NCBI GenBank assembly: GCA_945888455.1 | Contig: CAMCZV010000003.1 | Span: 62,001 to 126,000 of the forward strand | Source of the DNA: Candidatus Finniella inopinata | GTDB taxonomy: Bacteria; Pseudomonadota; Alphaproteobacteria; Holosporales; Holosporaceae | Direction: 5' to 3' | Length of the DNA: 64,000 bases | Shown here: in pieces, positions 17,406 through 26,674 of the stretch | Position numbering within the stretch: position 1 is the first letter of the stretch | Layout of the letters: the number at the start of each line of letters is the position of its first letter | Translations under genes and position numbers: made by a program | Notes under the pieces: model-generated | What the model was told of the DNA's origin: nothing | Databases searched by the model: none | What the model saw: only the letters and a program-made list of their open reading frames with translations

Positions 17406-18071
17406 ATGTCACATGAATCCCCCAGACCAGGCGATATTTTACAGCGACTTTCCGGCATGATTCCAGATCGGATTTTATCGGATTTATCCGATGCCGTGGG
17501 GTTTTGGGCGCCCACAGCTGACCCCAGCAACACCACCATCTTGGCCCTGCGTTTGGCCCACTTTCTGGGCCAGTGTGCCCATGAATCTGATGGCTTCAAA
17601 CGCACTTATGAAAATCTGAATTATTCTGCCCAGCGTCTGAAAACAGTGTTTCCAAAATACTTTCCAGATTCCAGCACCGCAAAAAAATATGCCAAATCTG
17701 GCAAAGAAATTGCGTCTAGGGTGTATGCTGAACGCATGGGCAATGGGGATGAATCATCGGGCGATGGGTTTCGTTTTCGTGGTCGCGGATATCTGCAACT
17801 AACGGGTCGCGATCAGTATACCCGGTTCAGTTCGTTTATTGGATACGATTGTGTTCTTGATCCTGATGCCGTGGCGAAAAAGTATCCCTTGGTTTCGGGT
17901 CTCTTTTTTTTCCATGATCAGCTGTTATTTCCCGTCTGCCATCAGGGCATAACCACAGAAACCATCAAACACATCACATTCCGGGTGAACGGGGGCCACC
18001 ATGGTTTAGAAAAACGCATCCATTATGTTCAGGCATTTTTTGAAAAAATGAATCCAAAATCAGGCGCTTAG
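17406..18071 (+). CDS. Glycoside hydrolase family 19 (endolysin or chitinase-like)
   Basis: 221 residues from the ATG at 17406; the frame is open further up, with a TTG at 17340. GH19 hallmarks are the first catalytic Glu in LAHFLGQCAHESDGFKRTYE, the block YSAQRLKTVFPKYF, the second acid in RMGNGDESSGDGFRFRGRGY and the substrate-cleft motif GYLQLTGRDQY. There is no obvious signal peptide, as in phage endolysins of this family that cut peptidoglycan or chitin-like glycans. It stands alone between rlmB and tRNA-Ser, with no other phage genes. It may be a domesticated lysin or a phage remnant beside a tRNA gene. C-terminal FRVNGGHHGLEKR is also typical. Confidence 0.85.
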   Translation: MSHESPRPGDILQRLSGMIPDRILSDLSDAVGFWAPTADPSNTTILALRLAHFLGQCAHESDGFKRTYENLNYSAQRLKTVFPKYFPDSSTAKKYAKSGKEIASRVYAERMGNGDESSGDGFRFRGRGYLQLTGRDQYTRFSSFIGYDCVLDPDAVAKKYPLVSGLFFFHDQLLFPVCHQGITTETIKHITFRVNGGHHGLEKRIHYVQAFFEKMNPKSGA

Positions 18072-18139
18072 TTCAGGCCAGATCCGTGTTTTTTTAGGGA
18101 TAGATTTTTGACATTTCTTACCCTATAATTAGAACCATT

Positions 18140-18226
18140 GGATGGGTGGCTGAGTGGTTAAAAGCACCGGTCTTGAAAACCGGCAAACGTGCAAGCGTTT
18201 CGTGGGTTCGAATCCCACCCCATCCG
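18140..18226 (+). tRNA. tRNA-Ser (anticodon UGA), CCA not encoded
   Basis: Acceptor GGATGGG (18140-18146) pairs with CCCATCC, discriminator G at 18226. The anticodon loop CTTGAAA gives TGA, reading UCA. The variable arm is long (type II) and the T-arm is GGGTTCGAATCCC. CCA is not encoded, unlike the other tRNA-Ser. A TATAAT at 18124-18129 lies just upstream and may be its -10 element. An ABC-F gene starts 22 bp after it. Confidence 0.95.
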
Positions 18227-18248
18227 CGCTTTTCCAACCAAAGACAAG

Positions 18249-20090
18249 ATGATCGAACTTAAAGGCGTTTCTCTGAATCGTGGGGCCAAAACATTACTGA
18301 GTCAGGCCAATTTATCCATTCACCCTGGGGAAAAAGTTGGATTGATTGGATCCAATGGTTCAGGAAAATCCACATTGTTATCCCTGTTGCGCAAAGAATT
18401 AAAAGAAGATGCCGGCGATGTCATCGTATCCAAACAGTGGCGTATATCGTCTGTGGCCCAAGAATTAGAACAAAGCGAGACAACAGCCATTGATTTTGTA
18501 TTATCGGGCGACGAGGAATGGGCATCCATTCAAAACCAGTTGACCGTGGCGGAACAAGAGGGAAAAACATCAGAAATTGTGGCATTGCATGATCGATTGG
18601 CCACCATTGATGGGTACAGTGCGCCTGCTCGGGCGGCTGAATTATTGCATGGTCTGGGATTTTCCGCTTCACAACAAAACTGGGCCACCCAATCCTTTTC
18701 TGGCGGTTGGCAAATGCGCCTGAATTTGGCGCGTGCCCTGATGAAACCGTGCGAATTGATGCTGTTGGATGAACCGACCAACCATTTGGATTTGGATGCC
18801 ATTGTGTGGCTGGAACGCTGGTTGCAACGCTTTTCTGGCACGCTGATTATCATTTCCCACGACAGCGTATTTTTGGATAATGTGGTTCAAAAAATTGTGT
18901 GGTTGGATCAAAAGAAATTCGAATCCCACAAGGGGAATTATTCCGACTTTATTGTATGGCGTGCGGAAAAAATCCAGTTGCATCAAAAAATGGTGGAAAA
19001 GCAAGAGCAAAAACGCGCCCATATGCAATCCTTTGTGGATCGTTTTGGTGCAAAGGCATCAAAGGCAAAACAAGCCCAATCGCGGTTAAAAATGTTGGCC
19101 AAGATGGAGGTATTATCCAAAATTCAAAACCAAACCAATTTTGTATTTAATCTGCCTGCGGCCGAAAACTGTCCCAATCCTGTGGCCTATTTCAAAGATG
19201 CATTTTTGGGGTATGGCGATAAACCAATTCTGAAAAATTTGACCCTGCAGATCGGACCAAAAGATCGCATTGGTCTGTTGGGGGCCAATGGTGCTGGAAA
19301 ATCCACGTTAATCAAAACCTTGTCTGGACAATTGCAAATGGTGTCAGGCCAATATACGCGCAGTCCAAAACTGAAAATCGGGTATTTCGCCCAACATCAA
19401 TTGGATTTACTGGAACCAGAGCAAACGGCCTATTGGCATTTAGAACGGGATTCCCCCGGCACATCCCCCACCGTGTTGCGCAGTTTTTTAGGCCAATTTG
19501 GGTTTGCTGGCGATATGGCGTTTAGCCGCATTGGTGTATTATCTGGTGGGGAAAAAGCCAGACTGGTATTGGCCCTGTTGGCCTGGCAAAAACCCCATTT
19601 ATTGCTATTAGACGAGCCCACCAACCATTTGGACCTGGAAACCCGAGAGGCCTTGGCGCTGGCATTACAAGATTTTGAAGGGGCCGTGATTGTGGTGTCT
19701 CATGATCGACAATTATTGGGCACCGTGGTGGATCAGTTTTGGTTGGTATCCCATGGCACGGTTTCCGCCTATGATGATGATTTGGAATCATACGCCGATT
19801 GGTTATTAAAAGAACGAAAAAAAGAGGCATCCGCCCCAGCTGAGGAAATGCCGAAAAACTCGACCAGAGAAAGCAAGGAAAAAACAGAAAAACTGTCCAA
19901 AATAGAAAAGAAAATAACAGAATTGCAGAAAAAAATTGATGCTTTGAACATGTCTTTATCCGATCTTACGCTGTACGAACAGACGACTTCTGTGGCATGG
20001 GCCAAAGAGCAATCTGAAAAAGATGCCTTGGAAAAACAATTGGTTGAATGGGAAAATGAGTGGTATTCTTTGTTGCAAAAACACCAATAA
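18249..20090 (+). CDS. ABC-F family ATPase, YheS/ABCF3-like
   Basis: 613 residues from the ATG at 18249; the open frame runs back into the tRNA and that part is not coding. Two ABC domains are fused without membrane segments. Domain 1 has Walker A GSNGSGKST, signature SFSGGWQMRLNLARAL and Walker B LMLLDEPTNHLDLDA. Domain 2 has GANGAGKST, LSGGEKARLVLALL and LLLLDEPTNHLDLET. The interdomain linker (FVDRFGAKASKAKQAQSRLK) is the P-site tRNA interaction motif of ABC-F proteins, and the wording matches YheS. A C-terminal coiled coil (SKIEKKITELQKKIDALNMS) follows. ABC-F proteins bind the ribosomal E-site and relieve stalling; they are not transporters. Confidence 0.9.
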   Translation: MIELKGVSLNRGAKTLLSQANLSIHPGEKVGLIGSNGSGKSTLLSLLRKELKEDAGDVIVSKQWRISSVAQELEQSETTAIDFVLSGDEEWASIQNQLTVAEQEGKTSEIVALHDRLATIDGYSAPARAAELLHGLGFSASQQNWATQSFSGGWQMRLNLARALMKPCELMLLDEPTNHLDLDAIVWLERWLQRFSGTLIIISHDSVFLDNVVQKIVWLDQKKFESHKGNYSDFIVWRAEKIQLHQKMVEKQEQKRAHMQSFVDRFGAKASKAKQAQSRLKMLAKMEVLSKIQNQTNFVFNLPAAENCPNPVAYFKDAFLGYGDKPILKNLTLQIGPKDRIGLLGANGAGKSTLIKTLSGQLQMVSGQYTRSPKLKIGYFAQHQLDLLEPEQTAYWHLERDSPGTSPTVLRSFLGQFGFAGDMAFSRIGVLSGGEKARLVLALLAWQKPHLLLLDEPTNHLDLETREALALALQDFEGAVIVVSHDRQLLGTVVDQFWLVSHGTVSAYDDDLESYADWLLKERKKEASAPAEEMPKNSTRESKEKTEKLSKIEKKITELQKKIDALNMSLSDLTLYEQTTSVAWAKEQSEKDALEKQLVEWENEWYSLLQKHQ

Positions 20091-20353
20091 CTGGGTTTTC
20101 CATGTTAAGGAAACCAGCGCAAGGGCTTTAACGGATAGGCGCTTTGCCTGGTATTACAACAAGAAGGAAACCAGAGAAAAGGGGATGCCCCCCATCACTG
20201 CCGAATGCTGGCCAGTATGATCTGTTGGCACCACTTTCTCCTTCACTGCAGCCTCTTCACCTCTGCTATCCTGCCGCCCGTGCTCACGTACCACTGGGCC
20301 CCGGTCACTCTATGCCACCCTCTGAAACCATTCTCTTTTTTAATCTCTGCGCC

Positions 20354-23026
20354 CTAAAGCGCAACGGCCAAAACCGCGTGAATGGTCTGGTTAATGTGCT
20401 CTAGTGCTATTTTTTTATCACCATAACGGATTTCCAAATCTTCGATGATTTCTTCGGGCGTTAATGGCTGATTACGCACATCAAGCAGACGTTTTTCCAG
20501 ATTATGTATTTCTTTTTGCTCTTTTTCTTGATCTTTTTTCAAGCGCAGCAAGGCCGCAGCCGTATCCACAGATTCACTGATGGGAATAACCAGCACCCCT
20601 GATGACAAAGAAAAGACCAATTGCCCAGAAACCGCAAGGTCTGCCCTGTCCACACTGAACCCTGATAATCCTAACCACTGACATAATCCATCCTGGTAAA
20701 GGGCCACACAGCCCAGCACCTCTGGACAGGCATGATGCAACGTCAACTGTCCTAAGCAATGGGCCACAGGAATGGCAAATAAGGATCGCACACGCCGAAC
20801 CATCATGATGGCTTCGTGTACCAGGCCCCAAGCTTGGGTTACAGGCGTATCCTTTGCACAATATTCTGGCCAGTGGGTTAAAAACAGGGTGCCCTTTTCT
20901 CCTGTCAAATCATGCCATATCTTTTCCGTAATCACGGGCATAAACGGATGCAAAATGCGAATCATAAATCCCAATATAAACAAGAATACGCGCTGTATTT
21001 CTGCACCACGCTGGGGATGATCCCACTCTCTTTTCGCCCATTCCACATACCAATCGCACACGATGTGCCAAATAAAGTGATGCACAGCCATGGCCGCATC
21101 GGAAAATCGATAGGCCTGTATGTGCCCATTTATACGCTCTAGGCTTTCGGATACGCGCACCAACATCCATTGATTCAAGGGATCCTTTACATCAACAGGA
21201 ACAGATAATACCGTTTCTGGATTGTGCATGGATACCATCACCCCGCGGGCATGGGCAAACCGCACGACATTCCAAATTTTGTTAATAAATTGGCCCGCTT
21301 GTTCCACATTATTCAGACTAAATCGCATGTGCTGCTTGCCGCATGTGGCGCTGCTGAGGGCAAAACGCAACGCATCAGCCCCATGAGAATCGATTATTTC
21401 CAGGGGGTTAACCACATTTTTCTTGGTTTTTGACATTTTTTGACCCAGAGCATCACGAATCAAGGGGTGAATATAGATGTCACGAAAAGGAACGCGCCCC
21501 GTCATTTCCAATCCCAACATCATCATGCGGGCGACCCAAAAGAAAATGATATCAAAACCTGTGACCAATACATCGGTGGGGTATCGGTCATTCAAATCGG
21601 CCGTTTCTGTTGGCCACCCCAATGTGGAAAAAGGCCACAATCCAGAAGAAAACCACGTGTCGAGAACATCCTCGTCTTGATGCAGGACAACATCTGCACC
21701 CCATTTTTCTGCGGCCAAAGCATGGGCTGAATCGGCATCGCGGGCCACAAAAACACTGTTTTCTGGGCCATACCACACAGGCAATCGATGGCCCCACCAC
21801 AATTGGCGCGATACACACCAGGGTTGAATATTGCGCAACCACTGCAAAGCATTGTTGGTCCATTCTTTGGGCACAAAGCTCATTTTTCCTGCGTCTATGG
21901 CATCAATGGACTGATGGGCCATGGCTTGCATATCGATAAACCATTGCAAGGTCACGCGCGGTTCCACAATGGTTCCGGAACGTTCGCTGATGGGAACGGC
22001 ATGAATGATGCTGGTTTGCCCGACAACGGCCTCTGCCAGAGCTTCTAGCACCGCTGTGCGCGCATCAGAACAGCCCAAACCACGAAACATTTCAGGCGCT
22101 TGATCATTCAGGGTATTATCGTCGGTTAAAATGGACACCATGGGCAATCCATGGCGTTGCCCCATATCAAAGTCATTAAAATCATGGGCTGGGGTGACCT
22201 TTACGGCACCTGTCCCCTTTTCAGGATCTACTCCAGAGTCCGCAATAATGGGTATGCTGCGATTGCTCAAAGGAATGCGCACCTGCTTGCCCACCAAGGA
22301 TTGGTATCGTTCGTCTTCTGGATGCACCGCAATAGCCACATCCCCAAAAAGGGTTTCAGGGCGCGTTGTGGCCACCACTATGGATTGACCTGCTTGCCCA
22401 CCCTCTATGGCATACGCAATATCCCACAACGTTCCCGCCATGGTCTGATTGGTGACCTCTAGATCGGATAACACCGTTTTCAGCTGACCATCCCAGTTCA
22501 CCAAACGTTGAGCACGATACACATATCCCCTGTCATGCAACGTCACAAAGGCATGATTCACGGCCGCATTCATATTGGGGTCCAGCGTAAAGCATAATCG
22601 ATCCCAATCGGCAGAAAACCCCAAGCGTTTCATTTGCTCTACGATCAAATCGCCGTACAGATTTTTCCAGTCCCAAATGCGCTGAACAAAGGCTTCTCGC
22701 CCCAATTCTTCCCGCGTTGTGCCCTGGGATATCACCTGTTTTTCCACCATCATTTGCGTGGCAATCCCTGCATGATCGGTGCCTGGAACCCAGACAACAT
22801 CTCGACCATTCATGCGATAAAAACGGGCCAAAATATCTTGAAAAGTCGACGACAAGGCATGCCCCAAATGCAACGATCCTGTGACATTGGGCGGTGGCAT
22901 AATGATGGTGTATGGTTTTTTGCCCTCATCCTGGCGTTTGTTGTCCCCCTTACGCCCAGCATGAACCTGATCCCACCACATGCGAACTTGGGATTCACAC
23001 GATTGAAATGCATAATGGGCGTCCAA
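20354..23026 (-). CDS. valS: Valyl-tRNA synthetase
   Basis: 890 residues, within the usual range. The class I HIGH motif is PPPNVTGSLHLGHALSS and the KMSKS motif is QKMSKTKKNV. The editing domain that removes Thr from tRNA-Val carries TTRPETLFGDVAIAVHPED, and the catalytic core has DVLDTWFSSGLWPFSTLGWP and GADALRFAL. The C-terminal coiled-coil arm that holds tRNA-Val is present (RLKKDQEKEQKEIHNLEKRL). The N-terminus is slightly shortened (MDAHYAFQSCESQVRMWWDQ). It is monocistronic as far as I can see, convergent with the ABC-F gene and divergent from the DedA gene. Confidence 0.97.
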   Translation of the reverse strand: MDAHYAFQSCESQVRMWWDQVHAGRKGDNKRQDEGKKPYTIIMPPPNVTGSLHLGHALSSTFQDILARFYRMNGRDVVWVPGTDHAGIATQMMVEKQVISQGTTREELGREAFVQRIWDWKNLYGDLIVEQMKRLGFSADWDRLCFTLDPNMNAAVNHAFVTLHDRGYVYRAQRLVNWDGQLKTVLSDLEVTNQTMAGTLWDIAYAIEGGQAGQSIVVATTRPETLFGDVAIAVHPEDERYQSLVGKQVRIPLSNRSIPIIADSGVDPEKGTGAVKVTPAHDFNDFDMGQRHGLPMVSILTDDNTLNDQAPEMFRGLGCSDARTAVLEALAEAVVGQTSIIHAVPISERSGTIVEPRVTLQWFIDMQAMAHQSIDAIDAGKMSFVPKEWTNNALQWLRNIQPWCVSRQLWWGHRLPVWYGPENSVFVARDADSAHALAAEKWGADVVLHQDEDVLDTWFSSGLWPFSTLGWPTETADLNDRYPTDVLVTGFDIIFFWVARMMMLGLEMTGRVPFRDIYIHPLIRDALGQKMSKTKKNVVNPLEIIDSHGADALRFALSSATCGKQHMRFSLNNVEQAGQFINKIWNVVRFAHARGVMVSMHNPETVLSVPVDVKDPLNQWMLVRVSESLERINGHIQAYRFSDAAMAVHHFIWHIVCDWYVEWAKREWDHPQRGAEIQRVFLFILGFMIRILHPFMPVITEKIWHDLTGEKGTLFLTHWPEYCAKDTPVTQAWGLVHEAIMMVRRVRSLFAIPVAHCLGQLTLHHACPEVLGCVALYQDGLCQWLGLSGFSVDRADLAVSGQLVFSLSSGVLVIPISESVDTAAALLRLKKDQEKEQKEIHNLEKRLLDVRNQPLTPEEIIEDLEIRYGDKKIALEHINQTIHAVLAVAL

Positions 23027-23148
23027 GACTGTTCCTTTTACCTGATTGTTTCCACAGTTTAACCCAACCCAAAGTCCAGGAAAAGCTCTGCCTCCAGAAA
23101 GAGTGGTGGGTTTTTACTCTGGAAAATGGTGCCAGAAAAAGCCAGACT

Positions 23149-23178
23149 TTGATTCTTTGGTGCGGCCTATGTTAAGAT
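23149..23178 (+). promoter_or_regulatory. Possible promoter of the DedA gene
   Basis: TTGATT at 23149-23154 and TAAGAT at 23173-23178 are separated by 18 bp, about 30 bp before the DedA ATG. The match is moderate and could be chance in this AT-rich gap. Confidence 0.3.
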
Positions 23179-23206
23179 TAAATTATGGTTTTCCTTTTGA
23201 CTCTCT

Positions 23207-23770
23207 ATGTTCAAACTGCAACAATTTATTCAAGATTATGGATATTTGACTGTTTTTTTGGGGGCCATGATCGAGGGTGAAAGCATCATTTTAACCGCCA
23301 GTGCCTTGGCGTCTACGGGTATTTTATCCATTTGGGGTGTTGCCGCCTTGACGTTTACAGGAACGTTGATGGCCGATCAAATGATTTACTTTTTAGGGCA
23401 TTATTATGGACCGCGCTCTGTTCAGGCCTTAAAACGCCGCTTTCCCAGTTGGCAGGAGAACATCAACAAAGCATTGAATTTCGTTAAACGTAATGAAACC
23501 GTATATATATTGTCATTTCGATTTATTTATGGCATTCGTATCATCAGTCCATTCATTATTGGTGCCCAAGGGGTTTCCTTTAAACGGTTTTCCATTCTCA
23601 ATATTATATCGGCTGGATTATGGACCATCATCAGCTGTGCACTGGGGTATTTTTTGGGCCATCTGTTGGGGGATAATATGAAGCATATTGAATGGGTTGT
23701 CGTTGGCATCATCAGCTGCGTGATCATAATCAGCCACGTGTTTTCCAGAAAAAAGAGGGCCGATTCTTGA
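23207..23770 (+). CDS. DedA-family membrane protein
   Basis: 187 residues, four to five predicted membrane helices. DedA/VTT hallmarks are FLGAMIEGESIILTASALAS (the conserved E in the re-entrant loop), GTLMADQMIYFLGHYYG and FRFIYGIRIISPFIIGAQGV with the conserved Arg, plus NIISAGLWTIISCALGYFLG. Members are thought to flip lipids, including undecaprenyl-phosphate or phosphatidylethanolamine, across the inner membrane. It precedes a PmtA-like phospholipid methyltransferase by 39 bp on the same strand, which fits a lipid-related role. Another VTT protein (58040-58753) lies in this window. Confidence 0.9.
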   Translation: MFKLQQFIQDYGYLTVFLGAMIEGESIILTASALASTGILSIWGVAALTFTGTLMADQMIYFLGHYYGPRSVQALKRRFPSWQENINKALNFVKRNETVYILSFRFIYGIRIISPFIIGAQGVSFKRFSILNIISAGLWTIISCALGYFLGHLLGDNMKHIEWVVVGIISCVIIISHVFSRKKRADS

Positions 23771-23809
23771 TGTTTTCATATATTTTTAATATCATGTTAT
23801 GAAACCGAT

Positions 23810-24427
23810 ATGCAGTTGTGCCCTTTTTTTATGATGAACACCCAAAAAGAGACCTTTCGAGAAACGGTGACGTTTATCAAACAGTGGGCACGGAATCCTT
23901 TTCAAATGGGGTCCATTATGCCCAGTTCTCGGGCATTGACCAGTTTAATTTCGCGATGTGCTCTGGATGGTTTGTCTGATGAATGCATTGTTTTAGAGTT
24001 GGGTTCGGGGACGGGGCGGTTTACAAAGGGTTTGCTGGATGCAGGATTATCCCCAGAACGCTTGATTACTATGGAATTAGACCCGACTTTGATTTCTTTT
24101 TTAAAAAATCGATTTCCAAACCTGCAGATTATCCAGGGAAATGCGGCTTTTTTAACAGATTTGTTGCCAAAAGAAGTCATTGGTCGGGTTGGTGTCATTG
24201 TCTCTGGTTTGCCCATGCTGAGTTTATCATCGATGGTACAGGAAAAAATTCTGCAATCGTGTCTGGATGTTTTGCACCCTTGTGGATCCTTGTTACAAAT
24301 TACATACAGTCCGTTTTCATCCATCTCTGCAGAACGTTATGGCATGGGTAAAACCCATATGGGGCGTGCTTGGAGCAATATTCCTCCTGCCAATCTGTGG
24401 CGTTATACGCGACAGGTTGAAGAATGA
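23810..24427 (+). CDS. PmtA-like phospholipid N-methyltransferase
   Basis: 205 residues; the start may be 23831 or 23834 (MMNTQKE), since none of the three ATGs has a good Shine-Dalgarno. The N-terminal amphipathic part FIKQWARNPFQMGSIMPSSR is typical of PmtA enzymes that bind membranes, followed by SAM motif I LELGSGTGRFTKGLLDAG, the acidic motif ITMELDPTLISFLKNRFP and GLPMLSLSSMVQEKILQSCL. The C-terminal PPANLWRYTR pattern is also typical. Rhodobacter/Agrobacterium PmtA methylates phosphatidylethanolamine towards phosphatidylcholine, but the ribosomal RsmA-like fold makes other substrates possible. Its stop overlaps the glmM start (ATGA at 24424-24427). Confidence 0.75.
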   Translation: MQLCPFFMMNTQKETFRETVTFIKQWARNPFQMGSIMPSSRALTSLISRCALDGLSDECIVLELGSGTGRFTKGLLDAGLSPERLITMELDPTLISFLKNRFPNLQIIQGNAAFLTDLLPKEVIGRVGVIVSGLPMLSLSSMVQEKILQSCLDVLHPCGSLLQITYSPFSSISAERYGMGKTHMGRAWSNIPPANLWRYTRQVEE

Positions 24428-25869
24428 AACCAGGTCGTTTTTTTGGAACCGATGGCATTCGTGGCCTGTATGGACATTACCCTCTGACGCCTCAGGGGAT
24501 GTGGTCTCTGGGCGTGGCCTTGGGTCGATGGATTTTGGATCACGATTTGGCCAATCCCTTTGTATTCATTGGCAAAGACACGCGGGCATCATGTGGCCCC
24601 ATTGAACAGGCCTTGTGTGGTGGTTTGGGATCTTGTGGCATACCCACCATATCCATTGGATGTGCCCCTACGCCAGCCGTTTCTTTTTTAACGCGTGCCC
24701 ACAGCGCTTCTGCAGGATTAATGATTTCTGCTTCTCATAATCCGGCCATGTACAATGGTGTTAAAATTTTTAACCGCGCTGGAGAGAAACTGTCCATTGA
24801 TCAAGAACACACCATTTCTTCTTATATTTCAGAAGATCATGACGACGAACATCATTACGGTTCCGCCAGTACGCCGATTCACGGTGGCGCTGATTATTTA
24901 AAAGAATACCAGGATTTTTTAATCCAAAACACAGAGCCATTGCCCCCGTTACGCATTGTGGTGGATTGTGCCCATGGGGTGTACAGTGCCACTGCAGCCC
25001 ATATTTTACAGGAAAAGGGTGCAGAAGTGGTGGATGTTTTGGGAGCCAATCCAGATGGCCATAACATTAATGCAGAATGTGGGGCCGTTTATCCCCAACG
25101 TTTGGCTCATGCCGTGGTGCACCATGGCGCCGATGTGGGCATCAGTTTTGATGGTGATGGGGATCGCGTTATTTTGGTGACAGCCGATGGCAAAATCCAA
25201 GATGGTGATCAAATTTTGGCTCTTTTGGCGGAAAAGAGGTTTGGGACACACCATGCATTCATTGGACTGGACACCATGGCTACAGGACAGGAGCAGTCTA
25301 AGAGCAGCCCATCTGAATCCTGTGGCGTGGTCGGTACGGTGCTGTCTAATCTGGGTTTGGAACGGTTTTTACAATCCAAGCACATTCCTTTTGTACGCAC
25401 CCATGTAGGGGATCGATGGATTGCCCAAAAACTGAAAGAATTGGGATGGACATTGGGTGGGGAATCGTGCGGTCATATTATCTTGGCCGATGCATTGCCC
25501 ACAGGTGACGGATTATTGGCGGGATTACACGCATTGCACCACATTGGAATGCATATTCACCGTCATGGGCATGGTGCACAAAAAGATCAGGGACTGTTTC
25601 CGATTTTTCAGCCCACCCCATCGGCCATGGTGAACATGACTTTGCGGATGCCCCAGTTTTTTCAGCATCCAACGTTTTTAGATTATTACCAAAAAATACA
25701 GAGCCAAATGGGCGAGAACCAGCGTGTTTTACTGCGCCCATCGGGTACAGAACCGTTATTACGCATTTTGGTCGAAGGGGCAAGCCAGGAATTTGTCTCT
25801 CATCTGGCGCAAACCATTGCCAAAGATCTGGATGAACAACAGTGTGCATTGGAGGATCAACGTGTTTAA
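24424..25869 (+). CDS. glmM: Phosphoglucosamine mutase
   Basis: 481 residues, slightly longer than the usual 445-450. The phosphoserine loop is MISASHNPAMYNGVKIF, the metal loop ISFDGDGDRVILV, the sugar loop GGESCGHIILAD and the phosphate-binding loop LLRPSGTEPLLRILVEG. The N-terminus GRFFGTDGIRGLYGHYPLTP is classical. It converts glucosamine-6-phosphate to glucosamine-1-phosphate for UDP-GlcNAc, feeding peptidoglycan and lipid A. A small insert EQSKSSPSESCG follows IGLDTMATGQ, where other GlmM proteins are shorter. It starts within the stop of the PmtA-like gene and its end overlaps trmB by 8 bp. Confidence 0.96.
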   Translation: MKPGRFFGTDGIRGLYGHYPLTPQGMWSLGVALGRWILDHDLANPFVFIGKDTRASCGPIEQALCGGLGSCGIPTISIGCAPTPAVSFLTRAHSASAGLMISASHNPAMYNGVKIFNRAGEKLSIDQEHTISSYISEDHDDEHHYGSASTPIHGGADYLKEYQDFLIQNTEPLPPLRIVVDCAHGVYSATAAHILQEKGAEVVDVLGANPDGHNINAECGAVYPQRLAHAVVHHGADVGISFDGDGDRVILVTADGKIQDGDQILALLAEKRFGTHHAFIGLDTMATGQEQSKSSPSESCGVVGTVLSNLGLERFLQSKHIPFVRTHVGDRWIAQKLKELGWTLGGESCGHIILADALPTGDGLLAGLHALHHIGMHIHRHGHGAQKDQGLFPIFQPTPSAMVNMTLRMPQFFQHPTFLDYYQKIQSQMGENQRVLLRPSGTEPLLRILVEGASQEFVSHLAQTIAKDLDEQQCALEDQRV

Positions 25870-26599
25870 CGATGGCGATTTTCACCATACCAGTGACGGC
25901 ACCCCCCATGTGCCGGATGCTCACAATCCAGATTTACGTAAACCCGTATTTTATGGTCGCCGAAAAGGGCGTGTTTTACCCAAAACATTGTATCAGCATA
26001 CCTTGGATCGTTTAAAGAATCTGGATGTAAAAAAATGGCACGGACAATGGCCAAAAGAATTGTGGTTAGAAATTGGGTTTGGATCTGGCGAGCATTTGAA
26101 TCAATGGCTGGGTCAATATCCAAAGCGCAGCATCATCGGTGTCGAGGCCTTTATCAACGGGGTGATTCATTGTGTTCAAGGCATACCAGAATCTTTTGAA
26201 GAACGTTGTGCCATTTTTTCGGACCCCGTACAAGAATTGTGGCCCAGTTTATCACCATCCTGCTTGGATGGTGTTATCCTGTTTTTTCCAGATCCATGGC
26301 GGAAACGACGCCATGCTGGCCGGCGCATGGTTCAGCCAACATTTTTAGACCTGTGCGCCCGTTATGTTAAACCAGGAGGATTGTTTCATTTTGCTAGCGA
26401 TCATCCTGGATTAATTGAACACACCCTAACCATTCTGCATGAACACCCACGCTGGCAGTATATCGATGGTGCACGAACAACAGATACAGCCCATTGGCCC
26501 CATTGGCCAGCCCATTGGCCATCATCGCGTTATCGAGACAAAGCCGTGGCCAAGCATATTCCCTGCGCATTCAGCATTTGGCAATTACAGCCCCAATAA
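25862..26599 (+). CDS. trmB: tRNA (guanine-N7-)-methyltransferase
   Basis: 245 residues starting at GTG 25862, which sits 8 bp inside the end of glmM and has GGAGG upstream; longer reading in the frame would lie in glmM. The N-terminal RKPVFYGRRKGRVLP is typical of alphaproteobacterial TrmB. The SAM motif is LEIGFGSGEHLNQWL, followed by GVEAFINGVIHCV, and the catalytic region is VILFFPDPWRKRRHAGRRMV. It makes m7G46 in tRNA variable loops. Near the C-terminus a 10-bp repeat CCCATTGGCC occurs three times (26490-26520) and encodes HWPHWPAHWP; this is unusual but in frame. Confidence 0.93.
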   Translation: MFNDGDFHHTSDGTPHVPDAHNPDLRKPVFYGRRKGRVLPKTLYQHTLDRLKNLDVKKWHGQWPKELWLEIGFGSGEHLNQWLGQYPKRSIIGVEAFINGVIHCVQGIPESFEERCAIFSDPVQELWPSLSPSCLDGVILFFPDPWRKRRHAGRRMVQPTFLDLCARYVKPGGLFHFASDHPGLIEHTLTILHEHPRWQYIDGARTTDTAHWPHWPAHWPSSRYRDKAVAKHIPCAFSIWQLQPQ

Positions 26600-26674
26600 G
26601 AGTGCCAGACCTATTACAGCACGCCAACCCTGCGCCATGGATTCTGCAGAAAACACCACCAGATTAGGACTCTT

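Noticed and set aside
18110-18129. Canonical promoter TTGACA-TATAAT before tRNA-Ser(UGA)
   Set aside because: Both boxes are present but only 10 bp apart, too close for sigma70; only the TATAAT may be real.
18189-18248. ABC-F start inside tRNA-Ser
   Set aside because: The frame before 18249 is tRNA sequence; the ATG at 18249 begins the family N-terminus.
20091-20353. A possible gene or RNA between the ABC-F gene and valS
   Set aside because: The 263-bp gap holds two loosely similar AAGGAAACCAG stretches, but no stable structure or coding sequence that I could support.
25724-25861. N-terminal extension of TrmB
   Set aside because: That part overlaps the conserved C-terminus of GlmM; the GTG at 25862 with GGAGG fits the family start.
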